The notes: a model not told the origin generated them from the sequence alone. A stretch of DNA of 64,000 nt from Garcia nutans (GCA_947685225.1 CANTUV010000062.1:15644501-15708500); one strand, 5' to 3'; shown: positions 22,891 to 34,964, numbered from the stretch's first letter. Made by a program: numbers and translations.

Positions 22891-24207
22891 ATCTTTTATT
22901 TTCTGATGAATTTGTTTAAGTTTCTTTTGAATTTATTTAAATTTATGGTATATTTTATTTTTATTATAGGATATTTTTAATAAAAGTATTCACTAAAAAT
23001 ATATTTGGCATGATAGATGGTAATGGTTTTATTTTTAGTCGCTTGAAATCTTGCACTTAAATGATTGATTTTATGATAAGCCAATATTTGCGTGTGATTC
23101 AATGATGTCATTCGATATACTTAAATTTATCTATTAAAATTTTGAAATTTAAGATGAAGATTTTATGAAATTTTGTACTTTATGGATTTTGACCTGAATA
23201 AGTTCATATTTTAAGTTGAAAGTAGTCCATTGTGTATGCTTACTTAGAGAGGGCTCCAACTTTTTTGTCATTTATTTTTTGTTATATTATGCCTAAGCCT
23301 AGAATATGTTTAAGTAACCTTTTGAGGCAAAATTAAACATTTCTAAATAGGAAAAATTTTATTTAGGCATTGATTGTTAGACCTAATTCTTATATCACCT
23401 TTTTTGAACATTGCCTCTAATTGTCCCTATTAAGCCAAATTGAAAATTTTAGCTTGCAGCTCTTTGATTAAAGTAGCCTTAAATACTACCTATATGAGTT
23501 TTTTGTCTTCTAAAACTTTTTTTGTTGTAAAATAAATAGATCACTAAATCAAGAAAGGGGAGAAAGCAACAAAATCAAATAAAAAAAATCTCAACCCTTA
23601 TGTAAATAAACCTCCTCAAAAGAAATAAATTTTGGGGAGAACTAAAATAAAAAAGAGAGAAATACTTGAAATACATTGAGTGAGAGAAAAACACCACTAA
23701 TACAGTACAAATGCAAGGGAGGATGTGACAATCAAATCAAAAAGAGTAAGAAGAAACTCTCTAAGTATATCAAGAAGTATGGGAATGAAGAATTTACAAT
23801 CAAAAGCTTTTTAGGAGATGACAAACCTTTGTAAAAATTATTTAGCATCACTTTAGCATTAACCCATTAAGACCCCATTACACTTTTAATAAAGATCTTT
23901 TAATTTTCCTTGTGTTAGTGAGATAGGCAGTTTTATAAAACTCTATCAAAATCTTAAATGAATCCAAGGGGTATGTGTCTATTTGAAGTGCAACAATTGA
24001 TTGCAATTGGCTAAAGTTTTTGAATAAAGGATGGAAGAATGAAGTAAGTACAATTTTAGAACTTAATTTAGTAATGAATTTTAAAATTTTGATTACTTAA
24101 ATTTTTATATAAAAATTTCTGAGAATATTGAACATATGATGAGGTTTGTTATGAAATATAATTGTTATTATTACTTGAGGACAAGCAATGATTTGGAAGA
24201 ATTTAAT
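22891..24207 (+). other. 3' untranslated region of Athila G with decayed PPT
   Basis: About 1.3 kb of AT-rich sequence without a credible ORF. Near its end ACTTGAGGACAAGCAATGATTT (24172-24193) matches the conserved stretch that precedes the PPT in many Athila elements; the PPT itself is decayed to TGGAAGAATTTAA. A G-run at 23628-23636 (TTTTGGGGAGA) is another possible tract. Confidence 0.5.
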
Positions 24208-25620
24208 AAAGCCATATTTTTTCATATAATATAATTATTTTAGTTATATCTTATATTAATCAATTGAATTTGATGAGTTTTTATTGTGAAATTTAGAATA
24301 TTTATAATTTGAAGCTTGTCTTTACAAAATATGGATTTGTAGTGCAATTTGACCATGATATAATAAGAAGGTGAAGGCAGCAGACATGTAAAACAAAAAG
24401 GATGCAAAGTGACTCAAAATAGAAGAAAAAGAGTTTTCAAGGTCATGTAGATCATTTCCCACGGCTCTAGAAACTAAACCAAGATTTCCAAAGAAAAGAA
24501 GAAGAAACCAGGAGAGGTCCAGATGCATTTTAAAATGCTCGATGGTGCAAATGAAACTCGTGACTGAGCACTTTGAATCTACACTGCCTAAAGGAGAACT
24601 TTATAGACCTAGACTTAGTACAATTATTCACGCATGTGTTGATACAAGCCTGTGTGAATCCTATAGCAGCCGAAGTTGCGATTTTCTCTAAGATTTTACC
24701 CTAAAATTATTCCTAAACATATTAAAAAATCCCTAAGATCACTATATAAGCAATCCTCCATCCTTATTCTCAACGTCTTTAGTTCTCTACGAGTTCTTCC
24801 AATATTTTTGAGGTTTTTTTTGAAGAAGAAGGAGAAGGAGGCTTAGCCTTTGAAGAGATTCAAGCTACACCAAGGGCTCCATTCAATCCAAGTTCCATTA
24901 ATGTTTAATTTTTTATTCTTATTCTCTTTTAATTTCAAGACACTTTAGTTTCAATGTCTTCATATAATTCTCTTAATTTACCTATGGTGAACTTAATTCA
25001 TATTTAATTCAACCATATTCTCTTTTGATTATCTTGTTATCTTTACACTTATTAACTATAATTTATCTTATTACCTATAATTACCTATAATATTATATGA
25101 TTTAAGGTGTTAAGCAATGGAGCATGAGTGGACATATAATATTAGTTCAAGGAGATAACAATCTTAGATAGTTTTTTCTTGGACATAAGAAGAACACTTA
25201 GGAGGTTATTTAAAGATTTTCACCAAGCTTAATGAATTGAATTAATTCTTGTGATCATAACAGTAGAAATAAGAATTACTATCAATAGTAGTTTTAGATT
25301 TTACGAGAGACTACAACAAAATAAAGAAAGATACAACAAATAATCAAAGAAAATAAAATAAATTTAATAATTTAGAAAAACCATAGGTAATCAATTGAAA
25401 AGTCTAATTCTAGGCCTTTGAATATAGAAGTTAAACCTAGTTAGTTGTAGTTTAATTAATTTTAGTTTTCTTAACTTCAAAATCAATCTATTTTCCAAAT
25501 AATAACTAATTTCATTGTTTGGTATTTGAAACTAATCCTTCCTCGTAGTAGCGATACTCATTCACACATTATATTACTTGTTTGTTATATTGTTCACTTA
25601 CAATATAGTTAAGATTAGTT
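24208..25620 (+). repeat. Probable 3' LTR of Athila G
   Basis: Begins after the decayed PPT and has a TATA box (TATATAAG, 24743-24750) followed by a GAAGAAGGAGAAGGAGG purine run. It ends somewhere near GATACTCATTCACAC (25549), a block found at the LTR end of many Athila families. Neither terminus is certain and no second copy is in the window, so boundaries are estimates. Confidence 0.4.
24743..24750 (+). promoter_or_regulatory. TATA-like box of the G LTR
   Basis: TATATAAG in a locally unusual ACTATATAAGCAATCC context, upstream of a purine-rich leader-like stretch. Confidence 0.35.
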
Positions 25621-27327
25621 CACCACCTCACGGATAGGCAATGTCTAGTACATATGGCATTCATCCATTGGTTGAGGTGGTAACACTTCCCTCTACCTAA
25701 CACTTTATGTTTCTCGAGGTCAGTATCTTTATTGTCGCGATCATGAAAATGCATCGTTAAAAAGTCTTCAAATTGTTTTTTGCTTGCCACGTGTCATTTA
25801 GCCATTAGATAGTCAAAGTGCCACCAAAGTCTTCTGACTTATTTGAACATCACTGTCGTGAAGTGTTGAGTTCATGACCAAATAGTTGTTTTCGTTACTT
25901 GAAGGTCAGCATGATGTCCATTATGATTGCTTCTATCAATTTTACACCTTAAGTGATAAAGTGCCATCACGGTCATGCTCTTGCCATCATGGTCATGAGG
26001 TCTTTATCATGGTGAGCAAGGAAGTCATGAGGTAGGATGAAATCTATTCTATTACTCAAGTAATTTTCCACTTCTTTATAATTTTTTCGATAACACCATT
26101 GTGGTTATTAACATGTAAAGAGAAGAAGGAGAAGTGAGACAAGCATAACAAATGTGAGGTTTATAAGCTTAGTGATGACAAATGTTGAGTTTAAAGCTTG
26201 AAAAATTGACAAGTGTTAGATAAGCCTTAAGTTTACAAAAGCAATTGAAATTCTTATTTCCAAACCGAGAAAAAGTATTTGATTATGTTTCCTTAGAATC
26301 TAACACCAAATTATTAAGTTACAGAAAAGGTTTTTGAAATTTTAATAACCTAATTCAAGCTCTAAAGGTATGTATTGTTATTAGTTTGTTAATTTATTAT
26401 TGGGTTATGGTTAAAGAGTTAGAAAGATGATACTTTATAATCAATTTTGTATGATTCTTGCTTAAAAAATGAAGTAAAAAATGTAAAAAATTATACTATT
26501 TAAATTTAATTATAATAGGTACCAAGATCGGCTAATTAAAGTGGGGAATAGAAGAGATTTAGTGGAAAAATATTGTACTTATTTAAATTAAATAAATCAG
26601 GTTTCTAACTTGAAATATGAATTAATTCAAGTCTTGATTTAAAAAAAATGATGGATTATGGTTATACACATGTTAATATTAAAATAGAATTAGATACATG
26701 CACAAATAACACTTAAATAGCATAAAAATAAAAGCTAGAATTTTATATATATGTATATAGTAGAAAACAAAGAAAGGGAAGTGAAAGCCTTCAGAGCAAA
26801 GAACCTTTAGAAGTGACAAGCTATGAGCTAGCTTTGGAAAAAAAAAGGTAAGGAGATAAATCATGCCAATTCCTTTTTTAAATCATGTTTGAAGTTATAT
26901 TTCAAATGTGTTCTGATTCCATGTTCTGTTTTATTACAAGTATAAGCTTGACCCTTCAACCTCATGTTTGAATGGAGTAAATTAAATATATGTTATTTTG
27001 CACATGAAATTTTATGCATATTCTAGTATCATGTTTGTGATTTAAGCCAGTTCAAGTTACTTCAAGTTAAATATTCAAGTTTTATATTCAAGTGCAAGTT
27101 TATCATTTATAACCCATATTTCAAGTTCATTTTATGTTGATTCTAGTTCATGTCCATGTTTATCAAGTTACAAGTTCAAGATATGTTTCAAGGAAGCTTC
27201 TTTCTTGTTAATCTTATGATACTTAGTTTTAAAATGATTCCATATTTTCAATGCAAGTTATATTTACATTTTTAAGAATTTATGTTTTGCAAGCAAGATT
27301 TACATTATTGTCTTGACACATAATAGA
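25621..27327. other. Unassigned AT-rich sequence
   Basis: I recognise no gene here. 25960-26040 has repeats of CATCACGGTCATG / CATCATGGTCATGAGG resembling an LTR U3. 27045-27190 is rich in CAAGTT. It may include the missing 5' part of the H LTR, the right flank of G, or remnants of another element. The ORF at 26679-26864 is low-complexity hydrophobic and probably chance. Confidence 0.5.
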
Positions 27328-27592
27328 AAATTCAAAGCATACAACAATTGTCTTGACAATTATATCACTCAACCAATCTCAGGATTAGTGCAAATAGAAA
27401 GTTTGGATCAACATATAATTTTGGTGGAGCCAACAAATAGAGGTTTGGATTTTAATTCATTTAATTTACGGTAGCTTCCATCATTAATATTTCAATTGTT
27501 GATTCATGATTATTTAAACTTCCAGTAGGCAGTTTCTATTATAAAAGAAAACAATATCATCACGCGGTATCCATCTTCACACTTGTTTCATG
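27328..27592 (+). repeat. 5' LTR of H, left piece
   Basis: Matches 56306-56571 of the 3' LTR (blocks ACAACAATTGTCT, TTGGATCAACATATAATTTTGGTGGAG, CAGTTTCTATTATAAAAGAAAA). Sequence to its left does not match the first 550 bp of LTR D, so the 5' end is truncated, replaced or too diverged to see. It stops at the solo LTR. Confidence 0.75.
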
Positions 27593-28244
27593 TGTAACAC
27601 CCCTATATCCTGTATACATACACAGCATGCTAATACGATCATAATATACATATACTGAATATAGAAATGCCACGATATACTTAACAAATGACTCATTTGT
27701 TTCAAAATCATAAACAAGTTTAAATCATTTAAAAGAATTTATGAAATACAATAAACTCAATATTTATTAAATACACAGCAGAAAATGTAACAAAGGTTTA
27801 CAAATACATATACATTATAACTCAAGTTTTACAAAACATAAATATATATACATGTTTGGCAGTTTGTCTTCAATCTTTGAGCTTCACTAGCAACACCACC
27901 AGATCTAGCCTCTACTCGGCCTAGAGGAACTCTCTGGTTCTTCCTTGTTATCTGCGTGATAAATCATAATCGCGCTAAGCCAACGGCTTAGTGGTACAAA
28001 TTACAATAATATTATGCTTTGATGCAATGAAATGCCAATATAATATGTTTAAACATTACACTCTATACATGAAAATATTACCTATCAAAGTGATACATTA
28101 AATCTCATTATTCATTAGTTTCATCATTCATAAGTCACATTTAAACATAGACAAGCATGGGCCCAAAGACACTAATACACCATTCAACTTTCAGAGTTAA
28201 TGCTTTGGTTTAATTTTCACATTTATCATTATCATTATCCCAAC

Positions 28245-28470
28245 TAGGCTTCAAGGATTTAGATTCAACCAAGCTTCAAGGGGAACAAAGCATGCTAAGT
28301 ATCAACCCAACTTGGCTTCAAGAACCAAACCCAACCTAGCTTCAAGGGTTGTAACATCTCAATTAGGCTTCAAGGACTAGACCCAACCAAGCTTCAAGGG
28401 GAGTAAAGCATGCTAAACTTCAACCCAACTTAGCTTCAAGGATCAAGCCCAACCTAACTTCAAGAGATTG
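28245..28470. repeat. CAACCnAGCTTCAAGG repeat block
   Basis: About eight imperfect copies of a unit like CCCAACTTGGCTTCAAGG. A larger period of about 125 bases is visible because AAGCATGCTAA recurs at 28286 and 28408. Confidence 0.75.
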
Positions 28471-29018
28471 TTACTATTAGGCATGCCACCAACAACAAAA
28501 CTCTGAAAATGAACAACATATTAGACACACAATTCATTTATTATTTCATTATCAATTTCATTCTCAATTCTCATCATCATTTAGGCAAACATGCCCCACT
28601 TATCTCAATTGAATCATCATAGCCAATCACAATGGCTTCACAACTCATTAGAATCATCATGGCCAATCACAATGGCTTCATATCTCATTATGTTTCAATT
28701 CACATTATAATACTTCATTATTAAAGTATACATAATCAATTACATTTAACATTATCATCCAAGCAAATATGCTTCTATTATTTCACTTCACATTTCATAA
28801 AGCTCATATTATGCCAAACATAATATTATTGATATGCAATAGTGTGAATTAGGGTTTGTACTTACGTTAAGCACCACTTATACAAGTTTATACACTTCCT
28901 TTTCCAACACTTCTTCACCACTTAAGTTAGGGAAATTCAACCTCTTCACAACCTAACCCAAAAGGAATAGCACATATGAGATAAAATAGATAAAACTAAC
29001 TAGGGCAAACTCCATACA

Positions 29019-29371
29019 TGACACGCTCAACAACACGGGCGTGTCCCTGACCGTGCTCTAAACTCACAACACAGAAGCTTTGACACGCTCAGAACCATGG
29101 GCGTGTCACTGAATGTGTAATACATTTTGTCTCACAGAAACATTTACACGTCCAACAACATGGGCATATTCTTGGCCGTGTTAATTTCTTACCAACACAG
29201 TAGCTATGACACGCTCAGTGACATGGGCGTGTCACTGGACGTGTAAATACTACTACTACACAGAAGATGTGACACGCTCAGTGACATGGGCGTGTCACTG
29301 CTCGTGCCACTCATTCAAAAACACAGAACCATTGACAAGCCTAAATCCTGGTCGTGCTCCTGGGCGTGTCA
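29019..29371. repeat. Six-unit palindrome array, period about 62 bp
   Basis: Units start at about 29019, 29081, 29143, 29207, 29270 and 29333. The core of a unit is TGACACGCTC, a 9-12 base loop, GGGCGTGTCA, then a second CGTGT half-site and an ACAGAAG spacer. The arms GACACGC and GCGTGTC are complementary. Confidence 0.9.
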
Positions 29372-30211
29372 GGCCAAAAATACATATTCCGGCCATAACC
29401 TCACTCAATCCAACAAATCACTTCTTTTCACCAAAATCCACTTCAACCAAACTTCACTCAACATACCCAAGAACCACAACAAACTTGCAAAAACACTAAA
29501 ACAACTCAAAACATATATCAAACACAAATCATATTCATCACCACAAACCCTAAACACAATCACACACTTTCTCTTCAATCTAACCTACTCTTTTCTTCAA
29601 TCCAAACTCAAAAATCCAACAATCAAATGAATCTAACACTCTTAAACACAACACAATCAAAACACACTCCTATCATCAACAATAATCCCTCAAACTCAAA
29701 CATAACTCCAAAATAAACAAGAGAAATCAAGAGAGAACATACCAAAGTTGATGAAACTTCACAATTCTCCAACTCAATCACTTGAATCTCCCTTCACTTT
29801 TGTTCTTAGCAATCAAAACCCTCTCTTGTCCTCTTGCTTCCTTGATAGCCGGCCAACCCAAAGAGAAAAGAAGAGAAAATGAAAATGAAAAAAACAAAGT
29901 CAAACTTTTCATCTCTTTAAACCTCCACCAAGCATTCCAAAATAAGAAATTACTTCACTACCCTCTTCTATTTGTTTTGATTCTCTTTCACTTATTGCCC
30001 TTTTTAGTAATTTCACAATTAACCAAATAAATATCTTCTTCCTTTGACCAACCATTTGACTTGTATATATGTTGTGTATATTTCCATATACACAACATAT
30101 ATACACTTTCTAATAGATTTCTTTTCTCTTTCCAATTACACATATATACATTTAATTCAAACAAAACAACAATTATATCAAAACTTCTAGGGCATATTTT
30201 GGGATATTACA

Positions 30212-31388
30212 TCATGGTTGCAATTTCAATCAATACATTCTCGTGTAGTAAAGCTAACATCAAGTAGTCATCAAAGTATGAATTTAATCGTAGTAGCTAG
30301 GTTAAACATAAGAACTAATTAGTTAATCCAAAACCCTACTTACATGCTTTCAAAAACCAAAGCCCTAATTTGATCACACCAAACCCTAATCCTTATAATT
30401 TTCATTTCAAAACCATAATTTTTATCTTAAAAAACCCTACTTTAGTTCCTAAAACTCTAAAACCCTAGTTTTTATCTTAAAACCCTAATTTTAACCAAAA
30501 ACCCTAATTTATCCCTAAAGCCCTAATTTTGACCAAAAACCCTGATTTTATACCTAAAACCTTAATTTTTTTTACCTGGAGCTCTAATTTTGACCAAAAA
30601 TCCTAATTTAGACCTTAAAACCCTAATTTACATCTAGAAACACTAATTTTATTCTCAAAGTCCTAATTATGTAATTTAACCCTAATATAACAGTGGAACT
30701 CCAATTTTAATTTTTTATCTTTTTATTATTTATTTATGATGGATGATTGTTAACGAATGATATGCTTCTTGATGATTAATTTATTTTATGACGATTGAAC
30801 TGATTATTTGGGATTTTTTAAAGTTGTAAAAGGTATGTTTTCACTTTGTTGGTGCCTTAATTTTGATTATTTAATTTAATTTATTTTTAAGGATTTTGGA
30901 TCAATGTAAGGGGAATGTTTCCTCCTCTTGGTGGGTGTCCCATTTATTTTGTTTGTATTTTGGACTTTGAACGGTTGTAAGGGCACATTTTCGTCCTTGG
31001 ATGGGTGCCTATTTTGTTTACTTTATTTTAATAACATGATAGATGTTTATTTCTTTTAATCGCATATAATATGGATGGTATCATAATAAGTTAAGAATTT
31101 AATAATATATAGACCTAAAAAAGAAGTCAATTTCAATGAACCGGGCATTATGAGGGTGTTGGGTCATTCTCACCTTCCTTATGCGTATCCAACTTTTTGA
31201 ACCCAATAAGGGGATTGAAGATTCCTTAGGAATTGAGTCATCCACCCCCTTTCTATTTTCCTAGCCCATTTGAGTGGTGACTCCTATTCTTTGGATTTAG
31301 GCTCTTGTTCTCTAAGGCCCTGAGTCTAACATTGCCGAAGTCACAAGAACTATTCCACTGGAAGTGGGGCCGAAAATCTCTGCTCACA
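30212..31388 (+). repeat. 5' LTR of H, right piece
   Basis: Continues the LTR after the solo insertion and ends CTCACA at 31388, one base before the PBS. It matches 56572-57682 of LTR D almost throughout, with clear but limited divergence. It contains the CCCTAATTTTGACCAAAAA minisatellite (30355-30690) with several exact telo-boxes AAACCCTAA. Confidence 0.85.
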
Positions 31389-31389
31389 G

Positions 31390-31407
31390 TGGCGACTCCA
31401 CTGGGGA
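31390..31407 (+). other. Primer-binding site of H
   Basis: TGGCGACTCCACTGGGGA, identical to the PBS of element A. It lies one base after the LTR end. Confidence 0.85.
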
Positions 31408-32040
31408 TAAGAGAAGTTGATTCCATTGGTCTTTATATTATTTTAATCTTTCTTATTATGATATTATCCATTGTGTCACTTAGATTGTATTGTATGTGTG
31501 AGTTAGGATGCCCTGTGTAACCCGTATTATGTTATGTAAGGGATACCATACTTTCACTTAAGATATGAAGATCGAGCATGGCATAACCAATCATAGTCTT
31601 ATACCTTTTGGTATATACTTGCTATGAGGACCTAAGTCTTTTTTAACCCAAAAACTAAAGCCCATGTAGTTAGCCTAGTAATTTTCCTTATGTTTGACCT
31701 AATCCTTATTGTTTGACTATGATTTAAATGCTTTGGTTTGAGTTATGGCCCATTTGGTTTGCCTTTTTTCCTAATATGAACTATTTATGGTGTAAGCCTA
31801 AAATTATTCTTTGCTAACTCTTTTTCAAATGGTCTTTTCACATAAAATCTTTTTAAGATGGCTCAAAAATACTTTTTTCACATGGCCCAAGCTCAAAGCC
31901 CAAAATTCATTTTTAAACAAACCTTTTTCAATGGGCTTTTAAACATTTATTAAAATATTTTCTTAAATGAGCTTACAACTAGTTGGGTCAAATATGGAAT
32001 ATTAAAATCAATTATGGATCTGATTTATACCAAGACTTAT
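31408..32040 (+). other. Leader of H, first part
   Basis: Non-coding leader similar to the reverse complement of 2000-2630 (element A). Ends at CTTAT (32036-32040), the TSD of the Tekay insertion; the leader continues at 43516. Confidence 0.7.
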
Positions 32041-34928
32041 TGTAACACCCCATCTCAGCCTACGTTTATAGACCAAGATGGACTGTTATCTCATAATGAT
32101 TGTGTCTTAATATTTTACTTAGCCAATTTTAAGTGTAGATTTTTAAAAAAATTTTGCCAGAGTTTCCCCTATATTTAGGGGTCCCAAGTGTCGCCAAAAC
32201 TGATTTTTTTTTTTTAAAACAATTTTGTTCTCAATCCAACAATCTCAATCAATCTCAAACACTTCCATAGTCGAACTCCTTATACCCTCCACTACAACCT
32301 GCATTAAAGTTTCACACTTCTATACACACATCCATACACACTAATTCATACAACATACATTAGTTAATATACTTAGCACACGTACTTTGGTCTTTTACTA
32401 GTCATACATACAATTCTTAGTTACACTAACATATGTACATGCCATTCTAGTTACATTACTTATAATATCTTTCTATCCGAAGAGTTGGCAACACCAGTTG
32501 CTCGGAACACTGTAGAAACCAGCTTCTTGCTCAACCTACGAGTTTAGAAAGGAAACTAAACTCGCTAAGCGTTTGCTTAGTGGGTACATAAATCATTGCA
32601 TTTCATAAATAAAATAAATGAGTAATTCAAAACATGCATTTGAATACTTTAATTAAATGAATAAGATATAAACATAATGATAAAAGATTAAATCCCATAT
32701 TCTGAATTTATAAATTACTCATTTTGCTTTTATCAATTTAGGTGCTCTACTGGTCTAACAGAACATCAGCGGATAAGGAAGAGTCATGATAAACATATCT
32801 CATCATGATCATATTTCATTATCTTTCATCATAATTCTTGCACATGTGCCAATGGCCATTATCATTGCATCATTGATCATGTCATTGTAATCATCGGCCT
32901 TCAGCCGGAATATCATATCATGTCATAAGCAGTACTGCAGTAATAGTATGATGCATCATACCCTTATCTCAAGGGTTCTGATATACCAAGTAGAGCATAA
33001 ATAATTTATGAAATTACTTTGGTCATGATATTCAATAGGTCATGATTTTTCCATAATGCATATATTACTCGGATAACTTCTCATGATGCCTTTCTGATTA
33101 TTCCAAACCCCTTTCGTGTCATTTTAAATGATATAACATCAATCTATATCATAATATTCAAGTTTTAACACATTTAGAAAAATGACCAAAGGAATAGTAG
33201 CGCGGCACGTAAAATCGGCAACGCAATGGCACGCGACCACTAAATGGTAAAATCTGTTTTTACTGCTGAAAATCAGTCAACTTTGGCAACGGTTTTGACC
33301 AAGTAAACAAACTTATTTTTGGCCGAATTTTTGCAGGAAAACACTTTCATAAGTTAACTAAATGCATGTAAAATTTTGTCGAAAAATTCTTTCGTTTGCC
33401 CCTTCAACGGACTGCCCAAAATGAAAGCTGCAGAATGGTGCCCAAAAGGGACCATTCGGCCCAATTTTCCAAACTTGAGGGAAATTCATTTTTTTCTTGC
33501 AAAATTGATTTTTAGAATCCTTTTGTGATACCATTGAAGGACTAAGGGTCCCTCTTCCAAAAATCAAACCAAAGGAGTGATTAAAAACTCATCAAAGTTT
33601 ATGAATAATTGCATAAATTTAGCTAGTTTGTTTTGTTTTCATTCTTTTCATAATCAATTGATTACAAATGGTTCAAGAGCACTTTCCCACATATTTACCA
33701 CACATAATAACATCATTTCAAAACCATTTCAAAAATCCCATAATGCAAAATATGTGAATTAATTGAAAAGGCAATGATTTAAGTACCAAACCTTAATTCT
33801 TTTCACTTGTTTCTAGTTCTTTTATGTCTTCTTTGCTTCCTTCTCTCTCACTTCTTGATTTCCTATAATTTTCATAAAATCCATGTCAAGAACATAATAA
33901 AATTTAAGTGCTTCATGCCTTCTTTTGCTAACTAAACTACTAGTCATCCTTTTTATCCTTAATCTTATATGTGCAAATCACCTCTTTCACTTTTCCTCAA
34001 CTTCTTAAATTTTCTATAATCATCATATTTATTCTTTCATTTTTATCTTACAAATACTATAACCAATGAAAGAAATAGAACCATAGATGAATTTCCTTAC
34101 CTCAAAATCTTGTTCTCCACCAAAGTTTGCAATCTCTCCCAATTCTCCAAATTTGGCTACGTGAAAAGAAAAACAATCTCTCTCTCTTTTTCCTTCCTCC
34201 TATTTTCGGCCAAGCAAGAACAAAGAGAGTTCTTGGCTTTATTTTTTTGTGGTGTTCTCTCCTCCAAATGGCAGCCAAGAGAGGTTGATAGGTCATGGTG
34301 TAGATGTTGATTTCCCATTGGTACACATATGTGAGAAAATGGCCAATTCTCATTGGTCCAAATGTCTCCTTCTTTAATTTATTTACAACCCAAGCCCTTG
34401 GACTTCATCTTAATTATATTTTGGCCCCTCAACCTCATTGTGCTGTAATTTTATGCTCTAAGGTGTGAAAAGACCAAAATACCCTCCGGCGGTTACTCGT
34501 TCGTAACTTTTAAACCGCGCACTTTCGCCGAATGCTGTGGTACACTTTTTGACTCAGTTTTTCCTCTACTTTTCATTTTTGAGATCCTTTATTACTTTCG
34601 AGACACTTTTAAAAATGACCATGATGCCCCTGGTCAAAATCCCCTATATCTTCCAAACCGTGCTTTTTCGGGAAAAACCGTGTCGCACCGTTACTGTCCG
34701 ATTTTTCTCTACTTTCCATTTCTGGATTCTGTTATGTGCACTATTAAGGACCTCCGGAACAACTTTTGGTAATTACGGTCACCTCCCCAAAACTTTACAA
34801 TCTTTTCAAATAGGTCCTTTCAATTTTACAGAACTTCCCTTCACTTCGCGCTTTTGAGTAGCTTCTCGGGAGGGTTCCTCTTACTGTACATGGACGTACT
34901 GTACATATGTACAAATTGGGTCGTGACA
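32041..34928 (-). repeat. 3' LTR of the Tekay element
   Basis: 2888 bp; on the plus strand TGTAACACCCC...GGGTCGTGACA, so the element-sense LTR starts TGTCACGACCC and ends GGTGTTACA. It contains the CTCGCTAAGC/GTTT/GCTTAGT hairpin (32561-32581). ORFs inside (33358-33762, 34102-34857) recur identically in the other LTR and are not recognisable genes. Confidence 0.97.
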
Positions 34929-34942
34929 TTTCTTCCCCTCTA
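34929..34942 (-). other. Polypurine tract of the Tekay element
   Basis: Minus strand TAGAGGGGAAGAAA directly abuts the 3' LTR start (TGTCACGAC). It primes plus-strand synthesis. Confidence 0.9.
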
Positions 34943-34964
34943 AAATTTAAGCTTCGTCCCGAAG

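Larger units (their letters stand above)
17227..25620 (+). mobile_element. Athila-lineage element G, 3' half
   Basis: Plus strand: C-terminal integrase (17227-17870), a family-typical post-pol block (TTGGGAGGCAACCCAA, about 17851-17866), env-like gene (19905-20757 and 22430-22890), a 3' untranslated region, a decayed PPT (about 24185-24206) and a probable 3' LTR. It is interrupted by two solo LTRs. Its 5' half must lie beyond nested elements B, E and A, outside the window. The right end near 25.6 kb is estimated, not proven by a TSD. Confidence 0.7.
27593..30211 (-). mobile_element. Solo LTR of a second Tekay-like family, inserted in the H LTR
   Basis: 2619 bp, TGTAACACCC at the left end, GATATTACA at the right end, flanked by TCATG (27588-27592 and 30212-30216). 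Removing it restores the reading of LTR D across the site (TTTCAT/GGTTGCAATTT). The start TGTAACACCCCTAT and the CGCTAAGC...GGCTTAGTGG hairpin (27971-27998) are shared with the other two Tekay-type LTRs. It contains a CTTCAAGG repeat block (28245-28470) and a six-unit GACACGCTC palindrome array (29019-29371). No coding domain; ORFs at 29206-30267 are by-products. Confidence 0.88.

Noticed and set aside
25740..26050. CATCACGGTCATG repeats as a separate regulatory array
   Set aside because: Suggestive of an LTR U3 like the others, but no termini, TSD or second copy are visible, so I leave it unassigned.
29019..29371. CRISPR-like array because of regular 62-bp spacing
   Set aside because: Plant LTR context; spacers are not unique and the units are similar over their full length.
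29206..29630. ORFs with repeated TRSVTWACH-like peptides
   Set aside because: Direct translation of the 62-bp palindrome array; a repeat artefact.
31390..31407. PBS region as a tRNA gene fragment
   Set aside because: Only 18 bases, placed one base after the LTR end in two elements; a primer-binding site explains it fully.
33358..34857. Several ORFs of 60-106 codons in the Tekay LTRs, repeated at 41940-43439
   Set aside because: They appear twice only because the LTRs are duplicated; they lie on both strands, overlap each other and show no domain. Identity between copies reflects recent insertion, not selection.
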